The notes under the pieces were generated by a model. That model ran no database searches, had not been told where the DNA came from, and saw only the letters and a program-made list of their open reading frames with translations. A program made the position numbers and the translations under genes. A stretch of DNA of 64,000 nt from Candidatus Omnitrophota bacterium (GTDB lineage Bacteria; Omnitrophota; Gorgyraeia; Zapsychrales; Zapsychraceae). Below, piece by piece: positions 58,618 through 64,000 of this stretch; within the stretch, counting starts at the first letter, position 1; every line of letters starts with the position of its first letter. The stretch lies in assembly GCA_020632495.1 (NCBI GenBank), contig JACKFL010000005.1, forward strand, positions 558,001-622,000. The letters are read 5' to 3'.

Positions 58618-61600
58618 GCGAACCGATATTCACAAGATTTTGTTATTGGGCTCGGGCCCTATTGTTATTGGTCAGGCGTGCGAGTTCGACTATTCAGGCA
58701 CACAAGCGTGCAAAGCGTTGCGTGAGGAAGGTTATGAAATTGTCCTGGTAAATTCCAATCCGGCGACGATCATGACCGATCCTGAGTTTGCGGACCGCAC
58801 CTATGTTGAGCCGCTCACGCCGGAATACGTCGAATATATCATCGACAAGGAACGCCCCGACGCCATTCTGCCGACACTGGGAGGCCAGACCGCGTTGAAT
58901 ATTGCCATGAAATTATGCGAAAACGGCGTTCTGGAAAAGTATGATGTGACCATGCTGGGGGCCGATTACGACGTTATCAAAAAGGCCGAAGACCGGCAGT
59001 GTTTCCGGGAGGCGATGCAAAAAATCGGCTTGGCCGTTCCCCTCAGCTATACAGCCTACACGCTGGATGAAGCGGTGGCCGCGGCCGAAAAGATCGGTTT
59101 TCCGCTGATCGTCCGGCCGAGTTTCACGCTGGGCGGCACCGGCGGCGGTCACGCGAAGGATATGGAAGAATTGAAACGCGTCGCCGCGCTGGGGATTGAA
59201 AGCAGTATGATCAATGAGGTTATCGTCGAGGAATCGATCACCGGCTGGAAAGAGTATGAGCTCGAGGTGATGCGTGACCACAAAGATAATGTGGTCATCG
59301 TCTGTTCGATCGAAAATCTTGATCCCATGGGCGTGCATACCGGTGACAGCATTACCGTAGCGCCCGCCCAGACGCTCACCGACCGTGAATACCAGCAGAT
59401 GCGCAACGACTCGCTGAAAATTATCCGGGAGATCGGCGTGGAGACCGGCGGTTCCAATATTCAGTTTGCGGTCAATCCCGAAGACGGCCGGCAGGTGGTG
59501 ATCGAGATGAATCCGCGGGTGTCCCGTTCGTCCGCTCTGGCCAGCAAGGCCACCGGTTTTCCGATTGCCAAGTTTGCGGCCAAGCTGGCGGTGGGATATT
59601 CGCTCGACGAGATCCAGAATGATATCACCCGCGAGACACCGGCGTCATTTGAGCCGACCATCGATTACTGCGTCATCAAGATTCCGCGATTCACTTTCGA
59701 AAAATTTCCCGAGGCCATCGATATCCTCGGCGTCCAGATGAAATCGGTCGGTGAAACCATGGCCATCGGCCGCACCTTTAAGGAGGCGCTGCAGAAGGGT
59801 CTGCGGGGACTGGAAATCGGCCACATCGGCCTGGACAACAAGCTCGATTACCGGGAAGTTCCCGACGACAAGGTGACCTGGCGGTTGGAGGAACCCAACG
59901 CCTCCCGTATTTTCTACATTAAATATGCCCTGCAAAAGGGGTGGTCGCTGGAAAACATTCACGCGCTGACCAAGATCGACATGTGGTTCCTGGCGCACAT
60001 CGCCCAGATCCTGGACTTTGAAATCGATATCATCAAGGAGATCGAAGACAGCGGGACTTTGAGCGCCGATTCGTTGCGGCACGCCAAGGAGTACGGGTTC
60101 AGCGACGCGCAGCTGGCGCAGCTGATGAACACCGATGAGTTGGCCGTGCGCAAACTGCGCACCGATCAGGGCATCGTCGCCACCTTTAAGCTGGTCGACA
60201 CCTGCGCCGCGGAGTTTGAGGCCTATACGCCCTACTTCTATTCCACTTACGAATCCGAGGACGAAGCCAAGATACAGATCGCCAAGATGCAGGCCGACGC
60301 CGGCGGGGCCAAAAAGAAGATTATGATCCTCGGCGGCGGTCCGAACCGGATCGGGCAGGGGATCGAGTTCGATTATTGCTGCGTGCACGCCGCGTTTGCG
60401 CTGCAGGAGCTGGGCTACGAAACGATCATGGTTAACTCCAACCCGGAAACGGTCTCTACGGATTACGACATCTCCGACCGGTTGTATTTCGAGCCGCTGA
60501 CTTTTGAGGACGTGATGAACATCGTGGATGTGGAAAAACCCGACGGTGTGATCGTGCAATTCGGCGGGCAGACCCCCTTGAACCTGGCGCGCCGGCTGGA
60601 CGATGCCGGTGTCCCGATCATCGGGACGTCGGTGGATTCCATCGATCTGGCCGAAGACCGCGAGAAGTTCGCCGATTTGATGAAGTCGCTGGACATCAAT
60701 CAACCGGCCAACGGATCAGCCAAATCCGCCGAGGAGGCGGTAGAGATCGCCGAACGCATCGGGTACCCGGTGCTGGCCCGCCCCTCTTACGTGCTGGGCG
60801 GACGCGCCATGAAGATTGTTTACGACCGCGAATCGCTGCTGGAATTTATCGAGGAGGCCAAGGACGTTTCCCAAGGGCACCCTATTCTCATTGACAAGTT
60901 TATCGACGACGCCATCGAGATCGATGTCGACGCCATTTGTGACGGAGAAACGACCTTTGTTGCCGGGATTATGGAACACATCGAGAATGCCGGGATCCAT
61001 TCCGGTGATTCGGCCTGCACGCTGCCGCCGCCGACGATCAGCGAAGATCTGATCAGCGAAATCAAGGAGATGACCACGCGCATCGCCCTGGCCCTCAAGG
61101 TGCGCGGGTTACTGAATATCCAGTATGCCGTTAAGGGGCGTCGCGTGTTCGTTCTGGAGGTCAATCCGCGGGCGTCGCGCACCACTCCGTTTGTCAGCAA
61201 GGCCACCGGGGTCCCGCTGGCTAAAATCGCCGCCAAGGTGATGGCCGGTAAGAAGCTGGAAAGTTTTAATATTCCCTACGATCTGATTACTGAAATGAAA
61301 CACTTCGCGGTCAAGGAATCGGTGCTGCCGTTTTCCAAATTCTCGGGCGTGGACATCGTCCTGGGACCTGAAATGAAATCGACCGGCGAGGTCATGGGCA
61401 TCGCCACCCGCTACGGCGAGGCCTTTGCCAAGTCTCAAATCAGCGCCGGCTCCGCGCTGCCCTCCAGCGGCAAGATTTTTGTCAGCGTACGGGACGAGGA
61501 TAAACGTCCGGTCGTCCTGATTGCCAAAAAACTGACCGAATTCGGATTCGCGCTGGTCTCCACTCCGGGGACTGCCAAGGTGCTCGAGTCCAACGGTGTG

Positions 61601-61930
61601 GCGGTGGAGATGGTCGAGCGCTACGATCAGGGAAAACAACCGATGCCCAATCTGATGAGCCTGATCAAAGAAAGCCAGATCGATCTGATAATCAATACCC
61701 CTTCCGACGAGAGCAGCCAGTATGATATGCGTTCTATCCGCGCTGCGGCGATCCTGCACAATGTCCCTTGTATCACCACTGTTCAGGGCGCGTGGGCAGC
61801 CGTAAACGCGATGGAATCGGCCCGGCAGAAAAAATTTACGGTGCAGTCTCTGCAGGAATATTACCAGGCAAAAAAAAACTCTAAATCATCCACAGAAGTG
61901 CCCGGCGGGCCGGTAGCGCATCAGCGCTAA
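58610..61930 (+). CDS. carB: Carbamoyl-phosphate synthase, large subunit
   Basis: A 1,106-residue synthase with two homologous ATP-grasp halves ([26 protein letters not shown] and [19 protein letters not shown]) and a C-terminal MGS-like allosteric domain (~residues 950-1080). It makes carbamoyl phosphate for pyrimidines and arginine. The start overlaps the end of carA, so the two subunits are made together. The C-terminal tail ([19 protein letters not shown]) is slightly longer than usual. Confidence 0.97.
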   Translation: MPKRTDIHKILLLGSGPIVIGQACEFDYSGTQACKALREEGYEIVLVNSNPATIMTDPEFADRTYVEPLTPEYVEYIIDKERPDAILPTLGGQTALNIAMKLCENGVLEKYDVTMLGADYDVIKKAEDRQCFREAMQKIGLAVPLSYTAYTLDEAVAAAEKIGFPLIVRPSFTLGGTGGGHAKDMEELKRVAALGIESSMINEVIVEESITGWKEYELEVMRDHKDNVVIVCSIENLDPMGVHTGDSITVAPAQTLTDREYQQMRNDSLKIIREIGVETGGSNIQFAVNPEDGRQVVIEMNPRVSRSSALASKATGFPIAKFAAKLAVGYSLDEIQNDITRETPASFEPTIDYCVIKIPRFTFEKFPEAIDILGVQMKSVGETMAIGRTFKEALQKGLRGLEIGHIGLDNKLDYREVPDDKVTWRLEEPNASRIFYIKYALQKGWSLENIHALTKIDMWFLAHIAQILDFEIDIIKEIEDSGTLSADSLRHAKEYGFSDAQLAQLMNTDELAVRKLRTDQGIVATFKLVDTCAAEFEAYTPYFYSTYESEDEAKIQIAKMQADAGGAKKKIMILGGGPNRIGQGIEFDYCCVHAAFALQELGYETIMVNSNPETVSTDYDISDRLYFEPLTFEDVMNIVDVEKPDGVIVQFGGQTPLNLARRLDDAGVPIIGTSVDSIDLAEDREKFADLMKSLDINQPANGSAKSAEEAVEIAERIGYPVLARPSYVLGGRAMKIVYDRESLLEFIEEAKDVSQGHPILIDKFIDDAIEIDVDAICDGETTFVAGIMEHIENAGIHSGDSACTLPPPTISEDLISEIKEMTTRIALALKVRGLLNIQYAVKGRRVFVLEVNPRASRTTPFVSKATGVPLAKIAAKVMAGKKLESFNIPYDLITEMKHFAVKESVLPFSKFSGVDIVLGPEMKSTGEVMGIATRYGEAFAKSQISAGSALPSSGKIFVSVRDEDKRPVVLIAKKLTEFGFALVSTPGTAKVLESNGVAVEMVERYDQGKQPMPNLMSLIKESQIDLIINTPSDESSQYDMRSIRAAAILHNVPCITTVQGAWAAVNAMESARQKKFTVQSLQEYYQAKKNSKSSTEVPGGPVAHQR

Positions 61931-61963
61931 CGTGTTGCGCAGGCGGTCCGGGAGGACCTGATC

Positions 61964-63364
61964 ATGTGCGGAATCATCGGCGTATCCCAACACAAGGACG
62001 CGGCTCAGCTGGCGTATTCGGGGCTGTATGCCCTGCAACATCGCGGGGAAGAGGCCGCGGGTATCGCGACGTACGACGGCCACAACATCCTGATCAAGAA
62101 ACAGCCCGGCCTGGTCGCCGACGCCTTTGACGAGCGCGCGATCAACTATCTTCAGGGCGATTCGGCCATCGGCCACTGCCGCTACTCCACCACCGGGTCC
62201 AGCAATCAAAAAAATATTCAGCCGTTTATGGTCACCCACAAGAACACGCCGATCGCCATCGCGCATAACGGCAATCTTACCAATACCGAAGCCCTCTACC
62301 GGCGGTTGGAAGAGGAAGGGTCGATATTTCAGACGACGATGGATTCGGAGATCATTATCCATCTGTTGGCCCGTCAGCGTAACGGCAGTATCGAGGACGC
62401 CTTCGTGAAGGTCCTGGCCCAGCTGGAAGGGGCGTATTCCCTGGTTTTTCTCGTGGAGGGAACGGTTGTCGGGGCCCGCGACCCGCGGGGATTCCGGCCG
62501 TTGTGCCTGGGGACGATCGACGGGACCTACATGCTGGCCTCCGAGAGTTGTTCTCTGGATTTGATCGGGGCCAAATTCGAACGGGAGATAGAGCCGGGCG
62601 AGATTGTGTTTATCAAAGGCAAAGAAATCAAATCCGTTTATATGCCCGAACGGGAAACAGTGAAGAAGTCGCATTGTATCTTCGAAAACATCTATTTCGC
62701 GCGTCCGGACAGCGACATCTTCGACGACAATATATATCAGGTGCGTAAGCGGCTCGGCGAACAACTCGCCCGCGAATTTCCCGTTCCGGATGCGGACTTT
62801 GTGATGGCGATCCCGGACTCCGGCAATTACGCGGCTTTGGGATATGCCAACGAACTCGGTCTGCCACTGGAGATGGGGATTGTCCGCAATCATTACATCG
62901 GGCGGACGTTTATTCAGCCGACGCAGCTGCTCCGTGATTTGCGGGTGAAGATCAAACTCAACCCCATCCACAGCGTGCTTCAGGGAAAACGCATTGTCGT
63001 CGTCGAAGACTCGATTGTGCGCGGGACCACCTCGCGCAGCCGTGTCGAGTCGTTGCGCAAGGCCGGCGCCAAAGAAATCCATATGCGGATCAGCTGTCCG
63101 CCGATCAAATCACCGTGCTTTTACGGGATCGACTTTCCGGATTCCAATGAGTTGATCGCGGCCAACAAGAGCGTGGAGGAAATCGCCGAGTTTATTAAGG
63201 TCGATTCATTGAAATATCTCAGCGTCGCCGGGATGCTCAAGGCGATGAGTCTGCCCGACAACTTCTGTGACGCGTGCTTTACCGGAAACTATCCGGTGAA
63301 ACCGCCGTCCAACCGCAGCAAATATCTGATGGAACACCCGTACCACCATAGTGCCGGCGGATAA
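61964..63364 (+). CDS. purF: Amidophosphoribosyltransferase
   Basis: A 466-residue enzyme of the first committed purine step. The nucleophile is Cys2 (MCGIIGV), with no propeptide. The PRPP-binding loop is VVVEDSIVRGTTSRSR. Cysteines in KSHCIFENIYF (Cys238), SPCFYGIDFP and FCDACFTGNYP match the 4Fe-4S ligands of the Bacillus-type enzyme, so an oxygen-sensitive cluster is expected. It lies 33 bases after carB, probably in the same operon. Confidence 0.96.
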   Translation: MCGIIGVSQHKDAAQLAYSGLYALQHRGEEAAGIATYDGHNILIKKQPGLVADAFDERAINYLQGDSAIGHCRYSTTGSSNQKNIQPFMVTHKNTPIAIAHNGNLTNTEALYRRLEEEGSIFQTTMDSEIIIHLLARQRNGSIEDAFVKVLAQLEGAYSLVFLVEGTVVGARDPRGFRPLCLGTIDGTYMLASESCSLDLIGAKFEREIEPGEIVFIKGKEIKSVYMPERETVKKSHCIFENIYFARPDSDIFDDNIYQVRKRLGEQLAREFPVPDADFVMAIPDSGNYAALGYANELGLPLEMGIVRNHYIGRTFIQPTQLLRDLRVKIKLNPIHSVLQGKRIVVVEDSIVRGTTSRSRVESLRKAGAKEIHMRISCPPIKSPCFYGIDFPDSNELIAANKSVEEIAEFIKVDSLKYLSVAGMLKAMSLPDNFCDACFTGNYPVKPPSNRSKYLMEHPYHHSAGG

Positions 63365-63381
63365 GCGCGGCGGATAGATGA

Positions 63382-64000
<619 letters not shown>

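Overview
The window looks like a chromosomal segment from a Gram-negative, probably uncultured bacterium. A TorF-type outer-membrane porin, a lipobox lipoprotein and exported giant proteins imply an outer membrane. An 8,701-residue ORF, multi-HTH regulators and metabolic genes of mixed affinity fit the Omnitrophota (OP3) / PVC neighbourhood. That placement is inference; no rRNA or tRNA gene was seen that could anchor it.

Layout. (1) 44-1487: a small NqrM-like gene, divergent from a GAF-GAF-ANTAR RNA-binding antiterminator. (2) 1545-8057: cassette A, made of TTAACA-type operator sites, a protein of four tandem helix-turn-helix units, and an overlapping gene for a ~1,911-residue exported repeat protein. 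(3) 8130-23075: a nitrogen-assimilation island with porin, Amt, PII, type III glutamine synthetase, a class I glutamine amidotransferase, glutamine-dependent NAD synthetase, a 72-residue Fis/NtrC-type DNA-binding protein and both glutamate synthase subunits. Leaders in this island carry strong sigma70-like promoters, intrinsic terminators placed BEFORE the genes, and several structured RNA candidates. (4) 23086-26887: small genes of poorly known function (TPR lipoprotein, a tandem paralogue pair, DUF3592, AIM24, a Gln-rich secreted protein), with REP-like and MITE-like palindromes. (5) 27065-30129: glpK and glpD. (6) 30182-57219: cassette B, which repeats the plan of cassette A: dense TTAACA operators, a second four-HTH protein, and an overlapping gene for an 8,701-residue exported protein. 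(7) 57229-64000: a dimeric repeat, then carA-carB-purF-pyrG (the last truncated by the window edge).

How it fits together. The metabolic genes centre on ammonium capture (porin, Amt, PII), its fixation into glutamine and glutamate (GlnA, GltBD), and glutamine-amide use (GATase, NadE, CarA, PurF, PyrG). The ANTAR protein is a natural candidate to read through the leader terminators upstream of the porin/amt/PII genes and glnA.

The most unusual content is the pair of cassettes A and B. Each has a four-HTH regulator, a cluster of TTAACA half-sites upstream of it, translational overlap into a giant exported beta-repeat protein, and an almost identical C-terminus (GPLRGA[I/V]IIVD). This looks like a repeated, self-contained module for regulated surface display of giant proteins. 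I know of no description of it as a system.
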